From positions 1 to 22,220 of the forward strand of contig JAAKFX010000012.1 of NCBI GenBank assembly GCA_011064865.1: a stretch of DNA of 22,220 nucleotides, in the 5' to 3' direction. The DNA is from Candidatus Anoxychlamydiales bacterium (GTDB taxonomy: Bacteria > Chlamydiota > Chlamydiia > Chlamydiales > SM23-39). Of this stretch, positions 8,302 to 16,483 are shown piece by piece. Both the position numbers and the translations under genes were made by a program. The notes below the pieces were generated by a model that was not told the origin of the DNA, searched no databases, and saw nothing but the letters and a program-made list of their open reading frames with translations. Within the stretch, counting starts at the first letter, position 1. Every line of letters starts with the position of its first letter.

Positions 8302-9984
8302 ATGATCGCAAAAAGGACTACTATACATATAAATATGAATAAATTTTTTTGGATCTTTGTTAGTTTACTATCTTTTATCTTTATAAATGCAATAGATGCT
8401 TTTGAAAATCAACCTACTCATCATAAAAGAATATTAGTTGAAAGATTAAATACATTAATTTTTCAAGATCACTATCATGAAATTAGCAAAACAAATAGCG
8501 CTATTATAATAGATGGGGTAGATATTCCAAAAGTAGAGCAGTTTAAAAAACAACTGCAAGAAAAATTTATCGGTACGCAAGTGAGTTTAGAAAAGTTATC
8601 AGAGATAAAATTTTTCACAATTAATTATTTTAGAGAAAAAGGATATCCACTTGTTGGAGTTAATATACCAGCTGGTCAAGATATTACAGATGGTGAAGTA
8701 TATTTTATTGTTCAAGTTGCTAGATTAAATGAAATTGAAGTGCAAGGAGCTAGATATTTTTCTGAAAAAAGAATCAAAAATCAAGTAAGATTAAAATCCG
8801 GCGAAGAGATCAAAACAAATAAACTTATCGAAGATTTAGAGTGGTTAAATGATAATCCTTTTAGAAATGTTAATGCTATTTACACTGCAGCAGATAAATT
8901 AAATGAGACTAACATTATATTAAATGTTGAAGATCGTTTTCCTTTAAGAGTATATGCTGGTTATGAAAATAGCTCATATGTTATTGCCGGAAGCTCTCGA
9001 TTTATTGCAGGATTTAATTATGGAAATTTTCTTAAGTTAGATCAGCAGATTAATTTTCAGTTTATGTCAGCTTTAGAGTTTAATGATTTTTGGGGAGTAG
9101 CTGGTACGTATATAATCCCTCTTCCTTGGAAAAATATTTTAAAATTTTTAGGAAGTTATTCAAGAGCAGTCTCAGATGAAAAACCTTTTCAAGTATTGAC
9201 CGGAAAAGGATGGACATTTGCATCTAGATATGAAGTCCCACTTCCTATTGTTTACAATCTTAGCCATGATGTGATTTTTGGATTCGATTTTAAAAGAACG
9301 AATAACTTTTTAGCATATGCAGATAATTTGGTCTTTAATAAATTTATAGATATATTTCAGCTACTTTTAAAGTATCAAGGGACTAAAGATGATAGTTTAG
9401 GGGTAACATCTTTTGAATTCTCTGTTTTTTATAGTCCAGGCGGCTTCACAAAAAATAATAAAACTTCAAAATTCCAACAAGAAAGAGAAGGTGCTAAATC
9501 CAATTATGTGTATTTAGATTTAGATATAGAGAGAATCACTAGATTAAAAAGAAACTTTTCTTGGGTTGTAAATTTTTTAGGACAGCTTTCATTTTCAAAA
9601 CTTATTCTATCTGAGCAATTGGCACTAGGCGGTAATTTTACCGTAAGAGGTTATATGGAAAATGAAGTGTCTGGAGATAGTGGATTTTTATTAAAAAATG
9701 AGCTTAGATTCCCAAATATCTTTTCTAAAAAGAATAACAATTTTAAAAGAGTTTTGCAGTTTTTAGCTTTTGTAGATTATGGTCTTTCTGTTGATGTTGA
9801 TAAAAATCTTCTTTCCAAAAATCCCAAATCTTTACTATCTATAGGGCCAGGAGTGAGATACAATATGTCAACCTATTTAACGTTTCGTTTTGATTACGGT
9901 TTTCAGCTAATAGACGTGAAAAATAGAAGTTTTCAAAATAGTGGAAACTCAAGAGGGCATTTAAATGTCGTTGCAGCATATTAA
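8302..9984 (+). CDS. Two-partner secretion outer-membrane transporter (TpsB, FhaC/ShlB family)
   Basis: TpsB proteins are outer-membrane beta-barrels of the Omp85 superfamily that export a dedicated TpsA partner. After a signal peptide, two POTRA-like domains are seen (about 66-139 and 140-212; the second starts LNEIEVQGARYFS). A beta-strand-rich barrel fills the rest to a terminal aromatic residue, with the conserved VRGY motif at 448-451, which in this family lies on the loop folding into the channel. The full length of 560 fits. The ATG at 8335 is an alternative start: it gives a more conventional signal peptide (MNKFFWIFVSLL), whereas the 8302 start adds 11 polar residues; neither has an ideal Shine-Dalgarno. 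The substrate gene follows after 12 bases. Confidence 0.92.
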   Translation: MIAKRTTIHINMNKFFWIFVSLLSFIFINAIDAFENQPTHHKRILVERLNTLIFQDHYHEISKTNSAIIIDGVDIPKVEQFKKQLQEKFIGTQVSLEKLSEIKFFTINYFREKGYPLVGVNIPAGQDITDGEVYFIVQVARLNEIEVQGARYFSEKRIKNQVRLKSGEEIKTNKLIEDLEWLNDNPFRNVNAIYTAADKLNETNIILNVEDRFPLRVYAGYENSSYVIAGSSRFIAGFNYGNFLKLDQQINFQFMSALEFNDFWGVAGTYIIPLPWKNILKFLGSYSRAVSDEKPFQVLTGKGWTFASRYEVPLPIVYNLSHDVIFGFDFKRTNNFLAYADNLVFNKFIDIFQLLLKYQGTKDDSLGVTSFEFSVFYSPGGFTKNNKTSKFQQEREGAKSNYVYLDLDIERITRLKRNFSWVVNFLGQLSFSKLILSEQLALGGNFTVRGYMENEVSGDSGFLLKNELRFPNIFSKKNNNFKRVLQFLAFVDYGLSVDVDKNLLSKNPKSLLSIGPGVRYNMSTYLTFRFDYGFQLIDVKNRSFQNSGNSRGHLNVVAAY

Positions 9985-9996
9985 AATGAGAAATAT

Positions 9997-12900
9997 ATGA
10001 AAATAACAACAAAGATTTTTCTGATTTTAGTAGCTTTTAAAGCTTTTGCAAACCCGAGTGGTGAAAATGTCGTCTCTGGAAACATTGAGATTGATAGAAA
10101 AAATAATGTATTAAATATCTATCAGAGCTCAGATCAAGCAATTATAAATTGGCAAGATTTTTCAATAAAAGATTTTGAGACAACAAATATAATCTCAGCA
10201 AATGATAATTTTGCTATTTTAAATAGAGTGATATCTGATGCTCCATCTCATGTATTCGGAAAGTTAATCTCTAACGCTAATGTGTTTTTAATTAATCAAA
10301 ATGGAATCTTAATCGGTAAAAATGCAATTATTGATACCAAAGCCTTAACACTCTCTACTTTAAATATTACAGATGATGAGTTTTTAAATGCTAACGATTT
10401 AAGATTTCAAACTTCTTCTTTTGAAAAAATAGTAAATAAAGGAAAAGTTACTGCTGTAGATGATATCTATATTATAGCAAAAGATGTACAAAATGAAGCT
10501 GAGATTGAATCTAAAAATGGCTCTATTAATTTAATAGGCGCTTTAGATGCTATTTTAGTAGAGAGAAAAAATCCGCAAATTTCTGTAGGTATAAAAAATG
10601 TAGGGTCTGTAGAAAATAGTGGCTCTTTAAAGGCTATCAATGTCGAGCTAAAAGCTGCCGGAAATAACATATATTCTCTAGCATTAAACAGCGACGGAAT
10701 AATCGATGCTAAAGGTGCTTATGAAAAAGATGGAAGAGTAATACTATCTGCTGAAGAAGGTGTAGTTGCTATAAATGGAGAGATAAAAGGATCGGATATT
10801 GAGATAACAGCAGATCATATACATGTAGAAAATGAAGCTATATTAGATGTTAGAGAATCATCTAAAGATGCTCAAATTTTGATAGGTGGAGATTTTCAAG
10901 GAAAAAATCCAAATATAAAAAACGCTAAAACTACATATATCCATGAAGGTGCTCAAATTTATGCAGATGGTTGTAAAAATAACGCTGGAAAAGTAATTGT
11001 TTTTTCTGAAGATACAACAATTTTTGAAGGAGCTATTTCTGCAACATCTATAGACAAAGATGGTGGTTTTGTCGAAATCTCATCTAAAAATAATTTAATA
11101 ATAACAGGAGTAGTAGATTTGACATCTGCTCTTGGTAAAAAAGGAGATCTGCTTTTAGATCCTGGCAGAGTTACTATTATCCATAGTTTAGAAAAAGAAA
11201 ATGATAATAATATATTTTCTGATAGTTTTATAAATGAGATGCTAAAAATTTCGAATGTAGAGATTTCAACATATAATAGTGACAATAATGAAGAGCAAAC
11301 TATCTTTTTTGATAAAGATGTAAATATTTTTTGGGAAGATGATACTAAATTGTCTTTAATTGCTAAAAGAAATATTTATATAGATGAAAATGTGCAAATT
11401 GAAAATGCATCTGATAATAACTTTTTAGCAATGCATTTTAAAACTATGGGTGAAAATGGTAATTTTACGGGAATCTTTTTGGATGAAAATTCTAAGATCT
11501 CTACAAAAGCTGCAAATGTAAAATTAGAAGGGATTTCAGGAAATAGCTTAGATAATAATTATGGTATTCATATAAAAGGCTCTATTATTTCAAAAAATGA
11601 AGATGCCTCTGCAGGAGATGTATCTCTTATAGGAAGAGCTAAAAGAGCTGATAACGAAAATATTGGAATATATTTTGACTCTGGTAATATTTTTGCAAAA
11701 AATGCAAGAATTTTTATTGATGGAACTAGTGCAGGAACTAAAGAGACAAATGATGGAATATGTTTTGATAATTTTTCAAAAGTAAAATTAATTAGTTCAA
11801 AATTGACTTTAAATGGCAAAGCATCAGGTACAAACTCAACTGGTGTGAATTTTTTAAAAACTCATATTGAAGCTTTAGGAAGCTCTTTAATTGATGTTTA
11901 TGGAACGGAATCTGGGAAATTAGGAATTAATATTTCAAAAGATGCTAAACTATTTTCTTTTGGCACGATAAACTTAAAAGCAACGAATTCAATCCATTCA
12001 CATGGACAAATCGTGTCCCAAGGAAAAGTTAATGTCAATATTGGTTTAGAAAATGATGGCTCTTTTGTTTTGAAAAAAACCATATATGCTAAAAATCTAG
12101 AAATTAGTGGCAGTGATTATAATGATACATTTTACTTTTACTCTCCTCAAAAATGTATAGTCTTTGGCAAAGCTGGCACCAATACAATAATGTCGCCTGA
12201 TTTAGCAAATGTTTTTGAAGTTAAAGATTTGAATAGAGGAAGGTTAAATAATTCTATTGCATTTTATAATATACAAAATCTCAAAGGCTCTATTTATTTA
12301 GATGATATGTTTATATTTGAATTAAATGGAAAGCTCTCTGGTAAAATAGATGGATATGGTGGTAAAAATACTATCAAAGCACCGAGTTTAAAAAATCTTT
12401 GGAATATAACTTCTGAAGATACGGGATATATTCATGGGATTGTTAATTTTAGTAATGTTCAAAATCTAATTGGGGGCTCTACAAATGATAGATTTGAGTT
12501 TTTAACTAATGCAAAAATAAATGGTATTATTAATGGAGAGGGAGGATATAACGTTTTAGATTACTCTAATAGTTTAAGTGATACAACAATAGATCTTCAC
12601 AAACTAATAAATATCCATGAAGTTATAGGATCTAAAGCAAATAATATTTTAATTGGCCCTGAAGATTTAAACACTTGGTCTATTTCTGGTTCAAATTCTG
12701 GCGATGTCAACGGTATCAAATTTTCAAATATTCAAAATTTGATAGGCAGCGGTATTAATGATACATTTTATGTTTTAGATAGCGGCAAACTAGACGGTGA
12801 GATCAATGGCTCGAGTGGAATAAATTCTTTATATGCTCCAAATAATATAAACTTTTGGCACCTAACAGGAGTGAACAGAGGTTATATCGAAAATGTAGTA

Positions 12901-14361
12901 GCATTTTCAAATATTCAAAATCTTTTTGGTGGAGATAAACAAGATGTTTATCAATTTGTAGACTACGCTTTTGTTACTGGAACAATTGATGGAATGTCCA
13001 GAGAAAAAAACATTTTAGATTTTTCTAAACATACTAGTGAAGTCTCAATCGATTTAAATAATATTGAAAATATTCAAGAAATTATCGGGGGCGGAAAAAC
13101 GACTTTAATTGGAAGAAATGTAGATAATATTTGGAATATTACAAATGAAAACACTGGTGTTTTAAATGAAAAAATTGCATTTGTGAATATCGAAAATATT
13201 ATCGGTGGTGATAAAAAAGATATCTTTACAGTTACGAGGGATGCTCAAATCTTAGGATATATAGATGGTTCAGCGGGAGAAAATATAATATACGCTCCAG
13301 ATCAAGACAATATTTGGAATATCTATGCTTCAAATGAAGGAAATCTAAATAATAATACAAATTTCAAAAATATATCTAATATAATTGGTTCTGATTTAAC
13401 AAATACATTTAACTTTGAAAATGATGGAAAAATCGATGGAAAAATAGATGGCGGAAAAGGGAAGAATAACGTTCTAGATTTTTCAAAACAAACAAATCCT
13501 GTAGTTGTAGATCTTAATAAAATAGAAAATGTCTCTACTATAATTGGATCAAAAGGATCAGATCAACTTATCGGAAAAGATAAAAATAATATTTGGTATT
13601 TTTCAGGAATGAACAAAGGATATGTTCAAGATATAGAATTTATAGGTTTTGAAAATATTAAAGGTGGAAATTCAAGTGATATATTTATTTTCAAAGATGA
13701 TACAGGGGTTAGCGGAGTTATCGATGGTGGATGTGATATATCTATGAATATTTTGGACTACTCTATGTGTACAAAACCAATAACAGCAGACATGACATCA
13801 GGAGAGACTTCCAATACATTTAGATCTGCAAATATTCAAGCGTGTGTTTTACCAAAATTATCAAGAATCGATGCAAAAGATATGGCAAGTAGCATCGAAA
13901 TTCCACTGTATCTTTGCGACTGGGATTTTGAGTATGCTGAAGATGATTTTGTAAAACTTTTTGCAAACTCTAAGATTGTTTCAGAAGAAGGCAAACTTTT
14001 TGAAAATGTTGATTTTCCAATTTATTTTTCAGATGATTTAGAAAATTTTTTAGTATATAGAGCTAATTCTCCTTTTATTATTACTAAGAAAACTCAAGGG
14101 GCTCAATTTTTAAAAATTACAATGAGTCCTTATTTATCTGATATTAGAGTGGCAGATGATAGTGTTCGTATGAAAAATAATTTATATAAAACTATACATA
14201 ATGAAAAAATTGCTATTAGAGGTGATTTGAAACAAGCTAATGTTATTTATGAGAGCGAAGATGATGGGTTTGATTTGCAGGATTTTGCTATTATTACCCA
14301 AAATGTTAAAGAGAAAAGTATTAAACAAAGACCAAGGCCTCTACATTTTTATTCTAAATAA
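9997..14361 (+). CDS. Two-partner secretion exoprotein (TpsA, filamentous haemagglutinin type)
   Basis: This is a 1454-residue exoprotein, presumably exported through the TpsB encoded just upstream, and either surface-held or released as a beta-helical adhesin. The signal peptide ends at AFA (16-18). The TPS domain follows (about 19-160), with INWQDFSI (50-57), ILNRV (74-78) and NQNGI (100-104), the last a variant of the usual NPNGI. Residues about 160-700 are imperfect beta-helix-like repeats rich in G, N and D. Residues 724-1247 contain seven regular units (see repeat entry). The last 200 residues are not repetitive, match nothing I recognise, and are preceded by a cluster of cysteines (1246, 1258, 1283, 1307) in an otherwise Cys-poor protein. 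A GAGA sits about ten bases before the ATG. The adhesin role is inferred from the family. Confidence 0.92.
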   Translation: MKITTKIFLILVAFKAFANPSGENVVSGNIEIDRKNNVLNIYQSSDQAIINWQDFSIKDFETTNIISANDNFAILNRVISDAPSHVFGKLISNANVFLINQNGILIGKNAIIDTKALTLSTLNITDDEFLNANDLRFQTSSFEKIVNKGKVTAVDDIYIIAKDVQNEAEIESKNGSINLIGALDAILVERKNPQISVGIKNVGSVENSGSLKAINVELKAAGNNIYSLALNSDGIIDAKGAYEKDGRVILSAEEGVVAINGEIKGSDIEITADHIHVENEAILDVRESSKDAQILIGGDFQGKNPNIKNAKTTYIHEGAQIYADGCKNNAGKVIVFSEDTTIFEGAISATSIDKDGGFVEISSKNNLIITGVVDLTSALGKKGDLLLDPGRVTIIHSLEKENDNNIFSDSFINEMLKISNVEISTYNSDNNEEQTIFFDKDVNIFWEDDTKLSLIAKRNIYIDENVQIENASDNNFLAMHFKTMGENGNFTGIFLDENSKISTKAANVKLEGISGNSLDNNYGIHIKGSIISKNEDASAGDVSLIGRAKRADNENIGIYFDSGNIFAKNARIFIDGTSAGTKETNDGICFDNFSKVKLISSKLTLNGKASGTNSTGVNFLKTHIEALGSSLIDVYGTESGKLGINISKDAKLFSFGTINLKATNSIHSHGQIVSQGKVNVNIGLENDGSFVLKKTIYAKNLEISGSDYNDTFYFYSPQKCIVFGKAGTNTIMSPDLANVFEVKDLNRGRLNNSIAFYNIQNLKGSIYLDDMFIFELNGKLSGKIDGYGGKNTIKAPSLKNLWNITSEDTGYIHGIVNFSNVQNLIGGSTNDRFEFLTNAKINGIINGEGGYNVLDYSNSLSDTTIDLHKLINIHEVIGSKANNILIGPEDLNTWSISGSNSGDVNGIKFSNIQNLIGSGINDTFYVLDSGKLDGEINGSSGINSLYAPNNINFWHLTGVNRGYIENVVAFSNIQNLFGGDKQDVYQFVDYAFVTGTIDGMSREKNILDFSKHTSEVSIDLNNIENIQEIIGGGKTTLIGRNVDNIWNITNENTGVLNEKIAFVNIENIIGGDKKDIFTVTRDAQILGYIDGSAGENIIYAPDQDNIWNIYASNEGNLNNNTNFKNISNIIGSDLTNTFNFENDGKIDGKIDGGKGKNNVLDFSKQTNPVVVDLNKIENVSTIIGSKGSDQLIGKDKNNIWYFSGMNKGYVQDIEFIGFENIKGGNSSDIFIFKDDTGVSGVIDGGCDISMNILDYSMCTKPITADMTSGETSNTFRSANIQACVLPKLSRIDAKDMASSIEIPLYLCDWDFEYAEDDFVKLFANSKIVSEEGKLFENVDFPIYFSDDLENFLVYRANSPFIITKKTQGAQFLKITMSPYLSDIRVADDSVRMKNNLYKTIHNEKIAIRGDLKQANVIYESEDDGFDLQDFAIITQNVKEKSIKQRPRPLHFYSK
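12166..13737 (+). repeat. Alternating short/long amino-acid repeats within the TpsA exoprotein
   Basis: Residues 724-1247 consist of seven units sharing a core NxWxI..xNxGx(V/I)..xxFxNIxNxIGG..xDxFxF...G.IDG. The anchor aromatic residues lie at 740 (Phe), then Trp 802, 894, 954, 1046, 1107 and 1200, giving intervals of 62, 92, 60, 92, 61 and 93. Short units open with NxIxAP. Long units carry an extra 30 residues, of the type NxLDxSxxxxxxxIDLxxIxNIxxIIG followed by LIG. The super-repeat is therefore about 152-154 residues (about 460 bases). An eighth unit is broken off at NILDYS (1251-1256). DNA identity between units is low, so these are old duplications held by protein-level selection. Confidence 0.88.
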
Positions 14362-14379
14362 CACAAGATGGTAAAAATT

Positions 14380-14520
14380 ATGCAAAAATATATTTGTAAA
14401 GTATGTGGATACATTTATGATCCAAAAGAAAATAATAATGTGTCTTTTCAAGATCTATCTCAAGATTGGGTATGCCCAGAGTGTGGAGTCGGAAAAGATC
14501 AGTTTGAGCCAGTTGAGTAA
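14380..14520 (+). CDS. Rubredoxin, short (46-residue) type
   Basis: Rubredoxin is a one-iron electron carrier in the cytoplasm, here most likely the electron donor to the flavodiiron protein encoded next. I translated this from the sequence between the exoprotein gene and the flavodiiron gene. It opens MQKYICKVCGYIYDP and contains DWVCPECGVGKDQFEP. The four iron ligands are two CX2C pairs: Cys6/Cys9 and Cys32/Cys35 from this start. The loop between the pairs is about seven residues shorter than in typical 52-54-residue clostridial rubredoxins and lacks their GI.PGT stretch. A short rubredoxin of this kind is known from Desulfovibrio desulfuricans. An in-frame ATG at 14368 would add four residues; I prefer 14380 because family members normally begin with MxKYxC. 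The TAA overlaps the next ATG (TAATG). Confidence 0.93.
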   Translation: MQKYICKVCGYIYDPKENNNVSFQDLSQDWVCPECGVGKDQFEPVE

Positions 14521-15689
14521 TGAAAGCTTTTGAGATAAAAAAAAATGTTTATTGGGTTGGAGCAATAGCTTGGGAGCTCGCTGAGTTTCATGGCTATTTA
14601 ACTCAAAGAGGATCCACTTTTAATGCTTATCTTATTTTAGATGAAAAAATAACTCTAGTAGATACTGTCAAAGCGACTCATAAAGATCAGATGTTTGCTA
14701 GAATTAAATCTATAATTGATCCAGCTAAAATTGATATCGTTATCTCAAATCATACAGAGATGGATCACTCTGGTGCAATTCCGGATGTTATGGATCTTTG
14801 TAAAAATGCAACTTTAATCTGTTCTCCTCATGGTGAGACAGGTCTTAATAAACACTATGATACCTCTAAATGGAATTTTAAAGTTGTTCAGATGCACGAT
14901 ACGGTAAATATCGGAAAAAGAGATCTTTCATTTATTTTAATGCCAATGGTGCATTGGCCAGATTCTATGGCAACATATGTGAAACAAGATAAACTTTTAA
15001 TGCCAAATGATTTGTTCGGCCAACACATGGCAACATATGAGAGATTTGTTAATGATGCTGAATTTGATATTGTTATGGAAGAAGCTCAAAAATATTTCGC
15101 AAATATTCTGCTCCCATATTCTAGACAATCCACAAATGCAGTATCTGAGATAGTAAAGTTAGATCTTGATATGATAGCACCTTCTCATGGCCTTATTTGG
15201 AGAGATAAAGATGTTCAAAAGATTTTCAAAGCATATGAGCTTTGGGATGCAAATGCAGTAAAAGATAAGGCTGTTATTGTCTATGATACCATGTGGGGAT
15301 CTACAGAAAAAATGGCTAATAGCGTTTATAGAGCTTTCGAAAAGCTGGACATTCCAGTGAAGCTTAAAAGTTTAAAAAAGTATCACATATCTGACATTAT
15401 GACAGACATTTTAGATTCTAAATATATTTGCGTTGGTTCTCCCACGTTGAATAATACTTTAATGCCAACTGTTGCATCTTTTTTATATTATCTAAAGGGG
15501 CTGAGGCCTAAAAATAGGATAGCGCTTGCTTTTGGTTCTTTTGGTTGGGGAGGGCAGAGTGTAAAAGAGATTGAAGAGATTTTTAAATTTCTAAATTTTG
15601 AGATTTTAGATACGGTAACTTATGAGTATGTACCCCATGAAGAAGATTTAGATAAAATCGAAAAAGATCTAGAAGATGAATTAAAATAA
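14520..15689 (+). CDS. Flavodiiron protein (A-type FDP; O2/NO reductase)
   Basis: Flavodiiron proteins reduce O2 to water or NO to N2O and are a common oxygen defence in anaerobes. The 389-residue protein has the two-domain minimal architecture. The metallo-beta-lactamase-like domain carries the full diiron ligand set: H78, E80, D82 (in NHTEMDHSG), H145 (HWPDSM), D164 (NDLFGQH) and H223 (PSHG). The flavodoxin-like domain (about 250-389) has an FMN phosphate loop DTMWGSTEKM (256-265) and SFGWGG (339-344). There is no fused rubredoxin domain; the separate rubredoxin directly upstream, joined by a TAATG overlap, would fill that role. Preference for O2 or NO cannot be read from sequence. Absence of a C-terminal extension excludes the B- and C-type fusions. 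Confidence 0.95.
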   Translation: MKAFEIKKNVYWVGAIAWELAEFHGYLTQRGSTFNAYLILDEKITLVDTVKATHKDQMFARIKSIIDPAKIDIVISNHTEMDHSGAIPDVMDLCKNATLICSPHGETGLNKHYDTSKWNFKVVQMHDTVNIGKRDLSFILMPMVHWPDSMATYVKQDKLLMPNDLFGQHMATYERFVNDAEFDIVMEEAQKYFANILLPYSRQSTNAVSEIVKLDLDMIAPSHGLIWRDKDVQKIFKAYELWDANAVKDKAVIVYDTMWGSTEKMANSVYRAFEKLDIPVKLKSLKKYHISDIMTDILDSKYICVGSPTLNNTLMPTVASFLYYLKGLRPKNRIALAFGSFGWGGQSVKEIEEIFKFLNFEILDTVTYEYVPHEEDLDKIEKDLEDELK

Positions 15690-15701
15690 ATATATAAAAT
15701 A

Positions 15702-16409
15702 GTGAAAAAATATAAAAAATTCACAAATAATTTTTCAAAAAATTATAAATTTCAAACTATATTTTTATTTTTAATATTTTTTATTTTTTCATCATTTTCT
15801 ATTAGCAATTTTTTTTATAAAAAAACTTTTGTTTATGTAGAGACTACATTAGGTAAGAAAACAAGCTCTTTTTGGCTGATCAAGAAGAAAAAAGATGATT
15901 TTATCATGACAAAAACTAATGATGAAGGCATCACAAATATACACTACTCACCAAAATATCGTTTAAGAACTTTTAATTATGAATCTGCTACTAATAATTC
16001 TAATTATGAATTTTCTATAGAAGAAAAAAAGTTATCTTTAAGTGGAAAAACAAACGGAAAAACTCTATCTAGAAACTATACTATATATAGCAAATGGGTA
16101 CAGGATTTTAATTTTGGGCTCAGATCTTTTTTAAAATCTAAAAAACAAAAATATTTTTTCGTAATAATTAATCCAGATGATTTTTCGATACATGAGATGA
16201 TTGCGACAAAAGAGGGGATTCAAAAAGTTAGAATTGATGATACGACATATAATACTCAAAAAATTGAAGTAACGCTGCCGGGATTCAAATCTCTATTTTG
16301 GAAAGCTGAGATTTATTATGATTTAGAGACATTTGATCTTGTCAAATACAGAGCAAATGAAGGTCCTGGAACGCCAATGAACACTACTGTATTAGATTCA
16401 AAAAAATAA
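15702..16409 (+). CDS. Membrane-anchored or exported protein of unknown function (GTG start)
   Basis: I do not recognise this 235-residue protein. It begins with a lysine-rich stretch, then one hydrophobic segment (about 19-38) acting as a signal anchor or uncleaved signal, and then a beta-rich, Lys/Thr/Asn-rich region placed outside the inner membrane. The C-terminal part (FWKAEIYYDLETFDLVKYR, about 199-217) is in the style of periplasmic DUF3108- or LolA-like lipid-binding folds, where a final strand pair describes a processed substrate; this is only a resemblance. GTG 15702 is the only start codon that keeps the hydrophobic segment, because the flavodiiron stop lies in the same frame 12 bases upstream. 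No Shine-Dalgarno is visible. It is the last gene of the apparent five-gene plus-strand unit; a 74-base gap follows. Confidence 0.7.
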   Translation: MKKYKKFTNNFSKNYKFQTIFLFLIFFIFSSFSISNFFYKKTFVYVETTLGKKTSSFWLIKKKKDDFIMTKTNDEGITNIHYSPKYRLRTFNYESATNNSNYEFSIEEKKLSLSGKTNGKTLSRNYTIYSKWVQDFNFGLRSFLKSKKQKYFFVIINPDDFSIHEMIATKEGIQKVRIDDTTYNTQKIEVTLPGFKSLFWKAEIYYDLETFDLVKYRANEGPGTPMNTTVLDSKK

Positions 16410-16483
16410 ATCTTAAAAAAAATCTTAATTTTTTTTTCAAATTGTGCACACTAGGGTTAAAGATAAGAAGTTATTAAAAGTCT

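Noticed and set aside
10467..12083. Several antisense open frames within the exoprotein gene
   Set aside because: They lie wholly inside a gene with clear domain evidence, have no start signals and no recognisable protein features.
12166..13737. RTX-type calcium-binding repeats in the exoprotein
   Set aside because: The GGxGxDxUx nonapeptide series is absent; glycine- and asparagine-rich units are much longer and organised around a Trp anchor.
14368..14379. Earlier ATG for rubredoxin at 14368
   Set aside because: It adds MVKI before the conserved MxKYxCxxCGY start of the family; it has no better Shine-Dalgarno than the ATG at 14380.
16403..16440. A-tract/T-tract pair after the unknown gene as a rho-independent terminator
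   Set aside because: The only possible stem is A-T pairs between homopolymer runs with no G-C pairs; it is not distinguishable from background composition.
16443..16450. Perfect palindrome TGTGCACA upstream of the ATPase as an operator
   Set aside because: Eight bases occurring once, with no second copy or identifiable regulator; mentioned only in the gene entry.
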